From the IMG/VR virus record IMGVR_UViG_3300010233_000148, positions 516-32,485 of that record: 31,970 bases of DNA; one strand, 5' to 3'. Positions 23,021 to 31,970 of the stretch are shown piece after piece; the first letter of the stretch is position 1, and every line of letters starts with the position of its first letter. Under the pieces are notes generated by a model, which ran no database searches, was not told the origin of the DNA, and saw nothing but the letters and a program-made list of their open reading frames with translations. The position numbers and the translations under genes were made by a program. This DNA comes from a virus.

Positions 23021-25383
23021 TGGCAATACCAAAAGCATCATTATATGACAGGTACAAGCTGAGCAATAGTTCAGCTATTCCTATGTTTGAGGGTAGCAAT
23101 GGCCCTGAATCTATTCAGGTAGCCTCTCATCTGCAGGGAATATACGATACTGCCTCACAGGGAGCGGCTGATATTGGTGATGCAGTGAATAATGTACAGG
23201 CATTAGGGCCTGACCAGTCTTTAGCTAAGGAGTTACAAGATAACATCCATAGTAAGATCGATGAGTATTCCAAAGCTGGTAACTGGGAAGACATGCTTCC
23301 GCAGGTTCGTTCCCTTGGCCGGCAGTATGCCGCACGTTCAGCAGAACTTTATCAGCCAGTACAGCAGTTTAATGAGTGGCAGAAAGGATTGGAAAATAAA
23401 GACCTGAATCTTACACCCTACCAGAAGGATTCTCTTAAATCTATGGCGCTATCTAATTACCAGGGTTTAAGGAAAGACCCCTCTGGTAAACTCGTGGGTA
23501 AGTTTGACTCACCGGAGATAGCCAAGAATGTAGATGTGAACAAGAAAGTAGATGAATGGATGAAGGATATTGCCATACAGAAAGGTGGTTCAGAAATAGC
23601 CAATGTTAATGGTGAATGGAAGATAAAGAAGGGTAATAACTGGGAAACCTTAGCACCAGGCACTATTGAAAGAACGCTTAACGATGCTATGGCCAATGAT
23701 AATGAGTTCATGGCCCATGTAAAACAGGAGGGTGATATTGCAGGCTATAACGGAATGAAAGCAGTACGCAGTATGGATCAGCTTGCACCGGCTGTACAGC
23801 AAATAGTAAAAGATAATATAGCCAAAGGTTATCCATTAAGACAATCAGTACAGGCTGCGCTGGCTACTGCACAGCAACAGCATATCATGAATACTGCCAA
23901 AGATTATGCAGTAACCAAGTACCAGTATAATAAACGTGTAACCAGCAGCGATATTGAGGACAATCCTAATTACTGGAAGGAACGTGAAGAGAAAGCCAAA
24001 GCACAGAATGGTATCTTCGGTGATGTGGTGACTGGTGGTGGTATTGATGTTAGCAAGTATAATAGTGCTGATGACATCGAAACTAACCGTACTGCTGCAG
24101 TTAAAGACCTGGAACGTGCAGGTAACGAGATAGGAGCAGCTAAAAATGTAATCGCCGCTAAACTGGGTACTGCAGTAGATAACCTCACCGACAAACAAAT
24201 ACAAGACTACTATGCTAAATACGACCCTGCAGGACTGGGTAAATATAAATCTAACCTGCAGGCTATGCAAAGCAATCAATCCAGTATTGATGAGGCTGAC
24301 CAGATACGTACTGCAGCAATGGATTTAGCTACCCGTAAGAAAAACCCGGGATTATCCTATGATGAATTACAGAAAACCAGTACTGATAACTTCCAGAAAA
24401 CAGCTAAGGGCCTAAAACTGGTTGCTGAGGATGGTACTAAAATTACAGATCCTTCTAAGTATACTGTTATCGATGGGGCACAGCATGCCTTCGGTGATAA
24501 CTATGTAGAATTAAAAGACAGGTCTACTGGTAAAGTATTGAAGCTAATAACTGCGGGACAGAGTGGCGATAACGCCAATGATAATGATAAGCTTACTAAT
24601 ATAGCCGGCAAGTTCAATGGTATCAACTGGAAGGATACCTGGAAGGATGCGGCTACCAATATACGTTCCAACAGTATGTGGATGCCATTACTTAACAAGA
24701 GTACACCAGATGGACAAACCACTAAAGCCGGTGAATATGAAACCAGGGTTAAATCCGTACTGGAGGCTGGTAGTGGCGGATTAAATGTAAAAAATGCGGA
24801 CTTCGGTGATATTAAGGGAGATGATGCACAGGAGATGCGTGATAGAATTGCTTCTGGTAAATTTGAGGTTAAAGGTATTGGTAAAGTAAAAGCCGATGGT
24901 AAAATGTATGTACAGTTATCTGTACAAACATCCAGTGAGAAGGACGAACCAGATCCGGCCAAACGTTTCAAAACTATAGTAGTTGGTGTAGAAAGTAATG
25001 TGGCCAATAAACTGGCTGGCTATGCAGTGGATGCAGGACGCAGGGACAATGATATACGCACTTATCAGTTCGGTCGGGCCATGGCACCAAACAGTGGCTA
25101 TGAACAGGTATTAAATATGGGTAGTACCGGAAGACTCCAAATAACTGAAAAAGGAATAGCATCAGGACGTGGAGGCAATGAGATTGTACAACGCCCTACC
25201 GAAGAGGTGGTACCTAATATCACCGGTTCTTCTTCAGATGCTATGACCTATGAAGTATACAAACTCGATAGTGAGGGTAAACGTACAGGCCAGGTAGAAA
25301 CCTTCAATGATGCATTTGATTTAGGGGCTTACCTGGATGCTCATAAAGATGCAGGAAGAACAATAGTAAAGAAGACTAAGTAA
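23020..25383 (+). CDS. Large helical cargo or structural protein, 787 aa
   Basis: The N-terminal third is helical and resembles internal virion proteins (MAIPKASLYDRYKLSNSSAI; SLAKELQDNIHSKIDEYSKA). The central region (about 220-470) is Gln/Lys/Asp-rich with possible coiled coils (VQQIVKDNIAKGYPLRQSVQ; EREEKAKAQNGIFGDVVTGG). The C-terminal half contains beta-like segments (VELKDRSTGKVLKLITAGQ; KGIGKVKADGKMYVQLSVQT). No catalytic motif is visible. In crAss-like phages, long proteins in this location, between the tail stabilisation gene and the giant ejection or RNA-polymerase-bearing genes, are virion cargo; that assignment is inferred here. It starts in the stop of the previous gene and its own stop overlaps the next start. 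Confidence 0.7.
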   Translation: MAIPKASLYDRYKLSNSSAIPMFEGSNGPESIQVASHLQGIYDTASQGAADIGDAVNNVQALGPDQSLAKELQDNIHSKIDEYSKAGNWEDMLPQVRSLGRQYAARSAELYQPVQQFNEWQKGLENKDLNLTPYQKDSLKSMALSNYQGLRKDPSGKLVGKFDSPEIAKNVDVNKKVDEWMKDIAIQKGGSEIANVNGEWKIKKGNNWETLAPGTIERTLNDAMANDNEFMAHVKQEGDIAGYNGMKAVRSMDQLAPAVQQIVKDNIAKGYPLRQSVQAALATAQQQHIMNTAKDYAVTKYQYNKRVTSSDIEDNPNYWKEREEKAKAQNGIFGDVVTGGGIDVSKYNSADDIETNRTAAVKDLERAGNEIGAAKNVIAAKLGTAVDNLTDKQIQDYYAKYDPAGLGKYKSNLQAMQSNQSSIDEADQIRTAAMDLATRKKNPGLSYDELQKTSTDNFQKTAKGLKLVAEDGTKITDPSKYTVIDGAQHAFGDNYVELKDRSTGKVLKLITAGQSGDNANDNDKLTNIAGKFNGINWKDTWKDAATNIRSNSMWMPLLNKSTPDGQTTKAGEYETRVKSVLEAGSGGLNVKNADFGDIKGDDAQEMRDRIASGKFEVKGIGKVKADGKMYVQLSVQTSSEKDEPDPAKRFKTIVVGVESNVANKLAGYAVDAGRRDNDIRTYQFGRAMAPNSGYEQVLNMGSTGRLQITEKGIASGRGGNEIVQRPTEEVVPNITGSSSDAMTYEVYKLDSEGKRTGQVETFNDAFDLGAYLDAHKDAGRTIVKKTK

Positions 25384-28300
25384 TGATACAGAATCCGGAC
25401 GATCTATATACAGGCGGCCCGGGGCCTAAAGCCCCTCTTCCTAAACCAGCAGCAGCGCCTGCAGGTAATCCCGTGGATAATTATATGGCCATGCGTGCTA
25501 CCGCACAACCTTCTATGCAGCATGCCGGTTCTTCTTTTAAAGTAGAGGGAGTAGATAACAGTGACCAGGCAAAATTATTCGGTGATACTGGTATTTATGA
25601 TCCTGGCCTTACTGGTGAGAATATATCTCAGCAGGCAGGAGCCAGGCAGAGCTTTGGTAATAAACTGGCCCGCCGTGCTATTAATATAGTTCCAAATATG
25701 GTAGCTGGCTTAATTGATATGGTGGGTAATGTAGGTTCACTGGCCTTTGAATGGGGTGATAACCGCAATTATCATAACGGACTAAATGATATAGCTGATA
25801 GTATCAAAGACCCCGATGGTAAGGTATATCACCAGAGTAATGATACCTGGGCTATTAATGACCCTGCCTGGTGGGTAGACCACATTGGAGGATTCGCTGA
25901 AATGGCAGGTACTTTTGCTGTGGGTGGACTTGGCGCTTCTAAATTATTAGGGTTGGGAGCTGAGGCTTTAGCCGGAGTGGATGATATTTCACAGGCTGGT
26001 AAACTATGGCAAGCCGGCACACAAATGGCCAACTCATCCCTGATGTCTTATGTAATGGGTGCGCAAGGTGGTGCCAATGTATATAAAGAAGTTTATGATA
26101 ACCAGTTCACGAAGCTTATGGCTCAGGGCTTGTCTTCTGATGAAGCGCATACCCAGGCTACACATATCGCTGCACAATCTGCAGCCTCTACAGCTCAGTT
26201 GACTACCATGCTTACTATGGGGATGAATGTAGGGGCTTTCGCGCCATACTTTAAATCCCAGGAAGATGCTGTCACCGATGTCATTGCCAAGAACATAGCT
26301 GGTGCAGAAGATCGTACTGCAGGTGGATTAGCCGCCAGTGTAAGAGGTATGAATGCTGAAGATTATGCTGACCAGTTATTTCATCATAGTACTATACTGC
26401 AGAAAGTAGGTGAGATGGGTAAGATCGGTACGGAGATGCTGGCTATCAAGTTCGCTGAGAAGACTGGTACTGATCTGGGTAACAAAGGAAAGACCAGAGG
26501 CTTCCTGGATCAACTCGGTGAATTAAGTAACGTAGTGGACAGGGTAGGTAACTCAGAAGGTTTACTATCCTTTGTGATGGGGGCTGCTATGGGCGGGCTG
26601 CAGCATTACCTCACTAATAATATTATACCTGGCCGCAGTATTGATAAACTGGATCCTGATGGTACACCAATGCAGGCAGTGGATAAAGAAGGTAATCTGA
26701 TGACTGATGACAACGGCGTACCGGTTATACAGAAATCATTTGTTACACCAAGGGCTTATGAAAAGGACTTCACTAAACGGAGGTTTAATAATATAAGGGA
26801 TGCCATTGCTGCAGACTTCGATGCACATGACCAGGCTCAGCAGGATCTTATAAAAGCAGTGAAGGACAATAAACCCCTGGATGCTGAGGAGGCTAAGGAC
26901 AGGATGTTCAATGTAACTAAACTATCAGCTATTAAGATGGGCCTTACCGAACCATGGAAGAAGACCTTTGATAGCATAGCCAATATGTCCCCGCAGGATG
27001 CACTCTCAGCTGGCTACACCAATGATGTAAAGGATGATAGCTATAAGACTAAAGCCAATGATGCAATAGCTGATCTCAGTCATCTTACTGATTTATATCA
27101 GGGATTAAAGAAGAAGTACGGCAGTAGCCCTACGATGGATCCACTGGTTGATATGGTATTCGGCCGCATGGCTGACATCTATGATACTGGCAAAAGGCTG
27201 GAGAAGTTTGAGAAGAACCTTACCGATAAAGAGACTGAGGAGAATTATATGACCAAGCTCACTAATCCACAGGAATTCTCTGATAATCTGAATGAGTATT
27301 TACGTCAGCATAATTCAGCAGTGGAAGTAGAGAAGCAATTACTGGAAGATCACAAAGCTTTAATAAAAGGTGATCCTAAAACAGTACAGGATCTGTTAAC
27401 CAAATACCGGGCTACTGGCTTTGGTGATGGAGATACAACTGGTTCAGCAAGGGGTCTGGCTATCAAACTGGGTAATAAGCATGAAGAAGTTATTGCAAAG
27501 GTTAAGCAGGCTGAAGAGAACCTGCTTAATAGCTCTGACTACGTTAAATGGTTAGAAGACCACCCTGATGGAAAGTTTGACCAGTTCATGGAAGAAGTGA
27601 ATGACCATGCTAACCTTTCTGCAGAGAACAGGTACATGCGGGCTGAGCTGGATAAGGCTAAAGAAGTACATGACATTGCCAAAAAGAATATGAGTGATAT
27701 GACAGCGGACAGCAGTGTACGTAAGTTTAGCCGTAAAGCTAATGAATGGATTGACCAGTTGAAGAAACAAACTGATGAGGATAATAAACGTGATACGGTA
27801 AGGCTTGCTGAAATGACCAAGGATAAAACTACCCTTGACCAGTTACAGAAAATAGAACTTAACCGTATCGCTGAGGCGCATCGCGTGGAAAGAGATAAAA
27901 CCTATACTACCATTAATGATAATGTAGCTAAGATACAGAAACTTAAAACTGCTATGGACAGCGTAAAGTCCAGTGACATACTACGCACCCTGGGATTAAA
28001 ACGCCAGATAAAAGAACTACAGAAGCAGAATGAATCTTTATCAGCCAGGGCAAAGAAATTGGATACCCTGTTCAATGAGTATCATGTAGATACTGCACCG
28101 GATACTAAACCTGTAGATGTGGAAGAAGTGACAGGTGAACAGGATGGTAAGATAACTGAAGATGCCAGCCAGTTTCCAACCACAGCAACTATTACAGCAC
28201 CTTCTATCAAAATAGTAGGAGAACCAGAGCAGATTACTGAACCCATTGAATTAAGCACTGAGGTACCGGAGGAGGAAACTAAGAATGAAAATGATTATAG

Positions 28301-30551
28301 CCACCTGTATAGCCACCTGTATAGCCACCTGTATAAAGGTATTACCTCACCAGCGGTTAAGTTATCAATGAATAGGATACTGGATGGCCTATTCGATGGC
28401 ACAGTAGGATTTTCTCTTGATCTGCTGAATAAAGAAATAGCAGCCGGTATTATCACACAGGAGAAGGCAGTCAAACTGTTAAGTAAAGCACAGGACTATG
28501 TTAATGATATTCAGGAAACTTACGACCTGCTAAACCAGCAATTTGATGTTGAAGATAATCAGCCAGTACCTGCAGATACAATACAGATCGAAGGTATTGA
28601 GGAGCCAACTACACCGGTAACCAATAACAGTGATGAGCCTGCACCAGATGATATTCCCATTCCACTGGGATACCATGCCGGCTATAAGATAGTGGAAGCT
28701 GCATCTACCGGCGCTACCAGTACCATCAATTATGATGAAGGTACCCGTAAAGATAAAGATGGTAAACTGGTTTACTTTAAAGTGGCCAGACCTAATGAAC
28801 TAAATCCTAAACTTAACCAGGATATTCTGCATCCGGATAAATTATTGCCTAATACCAAACTCATCTATGAAGTGGATACAGAGTATGATGGTGAGAAGAA
28901 TATAACCAATAACCTGAGTTGGGATAATGAAGGTAATGCAGTAAAAGAACGGGAAAAGGGTAGTGACTACCTGGATAATAATGGTAAGGTATTATCTCAT
29001 CCCCGTAATATCGGTAACGTACCCATCCGTGTAATGGATGCCTCTACTGGTAAATATCTTTTTCACATCCGTAAACTGGATTGGCTGGAAGCGAAATTCC
29101 CAGACACTACAGATTACCGTAATATTGTGGATAAAATTCCTTCGCCAGATGGGGATGGATTTGTGGATAACTTAGATGCACAACGTGTGGAACTAATAAA
29201 TTTCCGTTCAGCCATTGTGGATAAATTTAATCATGATGGTAAAGGAACTGAAGGGAAGATCTCATCTGAAGGTAAAGGAACCGGTAGATTGATACTCAAT
29301 AATGAGACTACCAAGGGTGATGGTACTTCAATGAAATCAAAGGTTAAGCAGGAGTTTGCCATCAATAAGGCTAACCCTGAAAAATCTATGCTGCCTGATA
29401 AGTCATTACAACTGGTTATAACAGATAAAGATGGTACAATATACTCATTCAAAAACCATGAATTCGATAAACCACTGGGATTTGACCCATCTAAATCAAA
29501 CATGGTTAAGGGCGGTGTAGGCGCAATGGTACCCGGGGCGAATGGTAAACATCTGTATGCGCCACTTACAGGTGTGAAGATAGTTGAAGGCGATAAACCT
29601 TCTGCCGGACTAAACTCAATTACCCGGGCTATCGAACTATTCTTACTTAACGACGGAACTATACCTGCTGTTGGTGACGAAATTAATAATATCAAGAGCA
29701 ATACTGGCTTCAACATTGCAACGCCCAAGGGCCTTAAAGCATTCGTTAACCAGTACTACACTTACTCCCAGGGCTTCCAGGATTCCGTACTATCACCGGG
29801 AGTGGTGGATGATGAGCGTTTCCTATTCCATATTGAGGATAATGATAGCCGGTTACTGGATAAGACCAAGCAAATAAAGATTGGCTGGACAGGCCGTGGC
29901 GACGGTGTACGCTACGCTGATCTCACTAATGGTAGCCTTACACCAGCGTTTAAAGATATGCTAAAGGAAGGCCTTGCCACGCGCTCCCGTGCAGTTGTAT
30001 ACACCGACGCTTCTCAGGGATTGAAAGGTATCAACAGTATGGATAAATTTATCGATGCCATTCATATACCCGGGCAGGGATGGAAATTCAACGACTACGA
30101 AAACTATAATGAATATGTTAAGTCATTCTCTAAGACAGCGGTGTATGGCCGTAACCAGCTCGATGATGGTACATACGTATACACAGCTAATCCTTCACTA
30201 CCCATTGATACAAAGGGTACAATTAATAATAGCTCATTCCTCATAGATGAGAATAAGACTGCTCAAACAGTTAAGGTACCGGAACCTGACGTAGAGAAGA
30301 CTGGCGCTGAAATGCTGGACAGTCTTTTCGATATGTCGATCAGGGCCTCTAAACCTAAAGTAGTGGATGAGGCTGGTACCGGTTCAGATAAAAGCCGGCC
30401 ACTCACTGTTCAAACCTTGGAAGAAATCTATAACTTTACCCCTGAAGCACAGCGTAACGGTAAAACTGTAAGGGAGGTATTTGAGGATCTTTCATCAAGG
30501 GGGCATGGTTATCTTTCTGATGGGTTCAACCCGTTTTCCCGCTGTCTTTAA
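25383..30551 (+). CDS. Giant cargo/ejection protein, 1722 aa
   Basis: The N-terminus is Pro/Ala-rich (PGPKAPLPKPAAAPAGNP). Amphipathic or hydrophobic segments follow: about 97-122 (ARRAINIVPNMVAGLIDMVG), 168-200 (FAEMAGTFAVGGLGASKLLG) and 260-290 (HIAAQSAASTAQLTTMLTMG), as in ejected inner-membrane-interacting phage proteins. Helical, coiled-coil-rich sequence covers roughly 470-930, with a charged linker holding a YSHL repeat (972-983). A C-terminal beta-rich region (about 1110-1600) contains IPVRVMDASTGKYLFHIRKL-like and GTGRLILNNETTKGDGTSMK strands. It ends SDGFNPFSRCL. No RNA-polymerase DxDGD motif was seen. It is in the same frame as the next ORF, separated by one TAA and 6 nt. Confidence 0.75.
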   Translation: MIQNPDDLYTGGPGPKAPLPKPAAAPAGNPVDNYMAMRATAQPSMQHAGSSFKVEGVDNSDQAKLFGDTGIYDPGLTGENISQQAGARQSFGNKLARRAINIVPNMVAGLIDMVGNVGSLAFEWGDNRNYHNGLNDIADSIKDPDGKVYHQSNDTWAINDPAWWVDHIGGFAEMAGTFAVGGLGASKLLGLGAEALAGVDDISQAGKLWQAGTQMANSSLMSYVMGAQGGANVYKEVYDNQFTKLMAQGLSSDEAHTQATHIAAQSAASTAQLTTMLTMGMNVGAFAPYFKSQEDAVTDVIAKNIAGAEDRTAGGLAASVRGMNAEDYADQLFHHSTILQKVGEMGKIGTEMLAIKFAEKTGTDLGNKGKTRGFLDQLGELSNVVDRVGNSEGLLSFVMGAAMGGLQHYLTNNIIPGRSIDKLDPDGTPMQAVDKEGNLMTDDNGVPVIQKSFVTPRAYEKDFTKRRFNNIRDAIAADFDAHDQAQQDLIKAVKDNKPLDAEEAKDRMFNVTKLSAIKMGLTEPWKKTFDSIANMSPQDALSAGYTNDVKDDSYKTKANDAIADLSHLTDLYQGLKKKYGSSPTMDPLVDMVFGRMADIYDTGKRLEKFEKNLTDKETEENYMTKLTNPQEFSDNLNEYLRQHNSAVEVEKQLLEDHKALIKGDPKTVQDLLTKYRATGFGDGDTTGSARGLAIKLGNKHEEVIAKVKQAEENLLNSSDYVKWLEDHPDGKFDQFMEEVNDHANLSAENRYMRAELDKAKEVHDIAKKNMSDMTADSSVRKFSRKANEWIDQLKKQTDEDNKRDTVRLAEMTKDKTTLDQLQKIELNRIAEAHRVERDKTYTTINDNVAKIQKLKTAMDSVKSSDILRTLGLKRQIKELQKQNESLSARAKKLDTLFNEYHVDTAPDTKPVDVEEVTGEQDGKITEDASQFPTTATITAPSIKIVGEPEQITEPIELSTEVPEEETKNENDYSHLYSHLYSHLYKGITSPAVKLSMNRILDGLFDGTVGFSLDLLNKEIAAGIITQEKAVKLLSKAQDYVNDIQETYDLLNQQFDVEDNQPVPADTIQIEGIEEPTTPVTNNSDEPAPDDIPIPLGYHAGYKIVEAASTGATSTINYDEGTRKDKDGKLVYFKVARPNELNPKLNQDILHPDKLLPNTKLIYEVDTEYDGEKNITNNLSWDNEGNAVKEREKGSDYLDNNGKVLSHPRNIGNVPIRVMDASTGKYLFHIRKLDWLEAKFPDTTDYRNIVDKIPSPDGDGFVDNLDAQRVELINFRSAIVDKFNHDGKGTEGKISSEGKGTGRLILNNETTKGDGTSMKSKVKQEFAINKANPEKSMLPDKSLQLVITDKDGTIYSFKNHEFDKPLGFDPSKSNMVKGGVGAMVPGANGKHLYAPLTGVKIVEGDKPSAGLNSITRAIELFLLNDGTIPAVGDEINNIKSNTGFNIATPKGLKAFVNQYYTYSQGFQDSVLSPGVVDDERFLFHIEDNDSRLLDKTKQIKIGWTGRGDGVRYADLTNGSLTPAFKDMLKEGLATRSRAVVYTDASQGLKGINSMDKFIDAIHIPGQGWKFNDYENYNEYVKSFSKTAVYGRNQLDDGTYVYTANPSLPIDTKGTINNSSFLIDENKTAQTVKVPEPDVEKTGAEMLDSLFDMSIRASKPKVVDEAGTGSDKSRPLTVQTLEEIYNFTPEAQRNGKTVREVFEDLSSRGHGYLSDGFNPFSRCL
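28296..28334 (+). repeat. 12-bp in-frame minisatellite (YSHL x3)
   Basis: TATAGCCACCTG occurs three times in tandem and is followed by another TAT. It encodes YSHL-YSHL-YSHL-Y in a charged linker of the giant cargo protein. The units are identical at the DNA level, which suggests recent slippage. Confidence 0.95.
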
Positions 30552-30557
30552 TACTAC

Positions 30558-31970
30558 ATGGCAATATGCGGTCACTTAGCAACTAACGGGGAAAAATCAA
30601 TTCTATACGATGAACTGTACCAGAAGTATGGGGAAGAAAAAGCGCACGACATCTGGGAAACAGTACGCTCACAGCAATTCCTGAATAAATATGGTGACTG
30701 GCTGGATGGAGAGAAAACTCAACCAGATAATACAGCTATAGCAGAAAAGATCATGGCATTCAAAACGAAAGATGAGTTTGATAATGCTTATAATAAAGCT
30801 ATAGAAGATTACCTGATGCCTGTATTACCAGAAGACAGTATGGGCACTGATGATTTTACATTGCCTGAGATTAAAAAGATGGTAACTAAGTTACAGTCTA
30901 AGAATAAAACAGTACCTGCTTTAAATAAGGTATCACTAGATACTAATGGTGAACCCACTACTGAGTGGGTAGAGAAGACACTTGGGTTGAATAAGCAAAC
31001 TATATCCTTTAAAGAAGAGCCTACTACAGGGTATAGGAATCGTACCATAAAGAATGCCTCTGCAGATGCTACTATAGCAATAGCTACGGACTTTGGATCA
31101 GCTGGGGAAAGGCTAACACATAACTCGGTGGTTAGTCAAGGCAAAAAGTATATACCGTTAGATGCAGATAGCTTTACATTACTATTAAGACCCGATAATA
31201 TCAAGAAGATAGTGAACCAGCTTAATTCAGTAAATGCAAAATCATTGAATATTGCTGGTAATGGTATATATACAATGAAAGGAATTTATACACAAACTCA
31301 AGTAGACGATTTTACCTATAAGTTATTGAAAGCAGTTACAGAACATCCAGACTTAAAGAATAAAATAGAATCAGTAAGGACAGGTGGACAAACTGGTTTT
31401 GATGAAGCAGGAGCAAAAGCTGGACTACGGTTAGGAATAGCCACAAATATACTAGCGCCTAAAGGATGGAAGTTTAGAAATGAATTTGGTACAGATATAT
31501 CAAATGAATCAGCATTTAAAGATAGGTTTAAAGGAATAGAACCTCCAGAAGGAAGTATTAATAAACTACCAATTACAAAAGAGAAAGTTAGCGATACCAG
31601 TGCTATCGAGCATAAGTTTGAAGGTGCACGTGATAAGTCTGGCCGTATCACCGAAAAGAATATGCTATCCCAGGTGGATAAATTATATAAAGATGCTACA
31701 GCTAATCCTGATAAGACTTACGTACTACCTTATGAAATGGTAAGTGAGAAAGGCAAACTGGATACCGGTCATACTGCCAGGGAACTGGCCAAATTTTTGG
31801 ATAGCCAGCCCATTCCGGATAATGTATCTATTAGCCCGGCTATACGTACACTCATCGATAACTCTCAAAAGAATCTTATAAAGGAATTCTCTATTGGCGC
31901 AGTACCACCGGAATTCATGAATAGCAATACACCAGCGGTAATGGAATCTGCTGCTAAGTTACTCATACCC
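30558..31970 (+). CDS. Partial polyvalent-type protein with GGQTG (SLOG-like) domain, open at window end
   Basis: The frame is open for 471 codons to the window edge. Residues 1-50 (ICGHLATNGEKSILYDELYQ to FLNKYGDWLDGE) resemble the start of large phage polyvalent proteins, with the ATNGExSxLY and YGDW motifs. Residues about 159-206 (NASADATIAIATDFGSAGER to GKKYIPLDADS) and 229-320 (LNIAGNGIYTM, then SVRTGGQTGFDEAGAKAGLR, LAPKGWKFRNEFGTDIS) together resemble a Rossmann-type SLOG/MoCo-carrier-like nucleotide-binding domain; the core motif is GGQTG at 276-280. Such domains bind nucleotides or nucleotide-derived ligands. The stretch around 31020-31600 is AT-richer than its flanks, consistent with domain acquisition. 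It likely enters the host with the DNA. The remainder after residue 345 is helical and unassigned. Confidence 0.7.
   Translation, partial: MAICGHLATNGEKSILYDELYQKYGEEKAHDIWETVRSQQFLNKYGDWLDGEKTQPDNTAIAEKIMAFKTKDEFDNAYNKAIEDYLMPVLPEDSMGTDDFTLPEIKKMVTKLQSKNKTVPALNKVSLDTNGEPTTEWVEKTLGLNKQTISFKEEPTTGYRNRTIKNASADATIAIATDFGSAGERLTHNSVVSQGKKYIPLDADSFTLLLRPDNIKKIVNQLNSVNAKSLNIAGNGIYTMKGIYTQTQVDDFTYKLLKAVTEHPDLKNKIESVRTGGQTGFDEAGAKAGLRLGIATNILAPKGWKFRNEFGTDISNESAFKDRFKGIEPPEGSINKLPITKEKVSDTSAIEHKFEGARDKSGRITEKNMLSQVDKLYKDATANPDKTYVLPYEMVSEKGKLDTGHTARELAKFLDSQPIPDNVSISPAIRTLIDNSQKNLIKEFSIGAVPPEFMNSNTPAVMESAAKLLIP

Noticed and set aside
24501-25007. 168-aa minus-strand open frame inside the 787-aa gene
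   Set aside because: Its Leu/Ser/Pro-rich translation is typical of an antisense shadow, with no promoter or family pattern.
29231-29728. 165-aa minus-strand open frame inside the giant cargo gene
   Set aside because: Low-complexity Leu/Ser/Pro composition and position opposite a continuous coding frame indicate a shadow.

Overview
The window reads as the structural half of a crAss-like (Crassvirales-type) tailed phage of a Bacteroidota host. The evidence is the gene content and order: an IHF/HU-like protein, a ~700-aa TerL, an ~800-aa portal, a scaffold-like protein, an ~480-aa major capsid protein, connector/ring-type proteins, a gp4-like tubular protein, a ~1230-aa tail stabilisation protein, then long cargo/ejection-type proteins. 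Supporting signs are A/T-rich leaders without clear Shine-Dalgarno sequences and TAnnTTTG-like -7 boxes. No integrase, tRNA, insertion sequence or CRISPR array was seen.

Layout. (1) 1-962, minus strand: a 249-aa protein with a putative C-terminal HeH-like fold and acidic tail, then tiny ORFs and a terminator. (2) 963-1209: a divergent intergenic region with two copies of a ~46-bp AT-palindromic repeat 73 bp apart. (3) 1210-2295, plus strand: small accessory genes. One is a Cys/His-rich DUF6527-like protein whose 5' end is overwritten by a 28-bp perfect palindrome; one is an unknown 97-aa protein; one is an 81-aa protein resembling the anti-CBASS Acb2 family. (4) 2420-2884: a small Ig-like protein with its own terminator. 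(5) 2950-11308: the packaging and head unit. (6) 11410-14703: head/connector proteins and a beta-rich capsid-accessory candidate. (7) 14783 to the end: connector and tail genes, then cargo proteins of 389, 314, 787 and 1722 aa, and a partial ORF running off the window that resembles a polyvalent protein with a GGQTG (SLOG-like) domain.

Transcription units are bounded by clear hairpin-plus-T terminators at 1683, 2364, 2911, 11341 and 14726 (+) and at 30 (-). Many genes inside units are joined by ATGA or TAATG overlaps, which suggests translational coupling. The small genes between the divergent region and the packaging genes look like a host-interaction cassette. The later genes supply packaging, capsid, tail and, probably, proteins ejected into the host.

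All family assignments come from reading translated sequences by eye; no database search was run.
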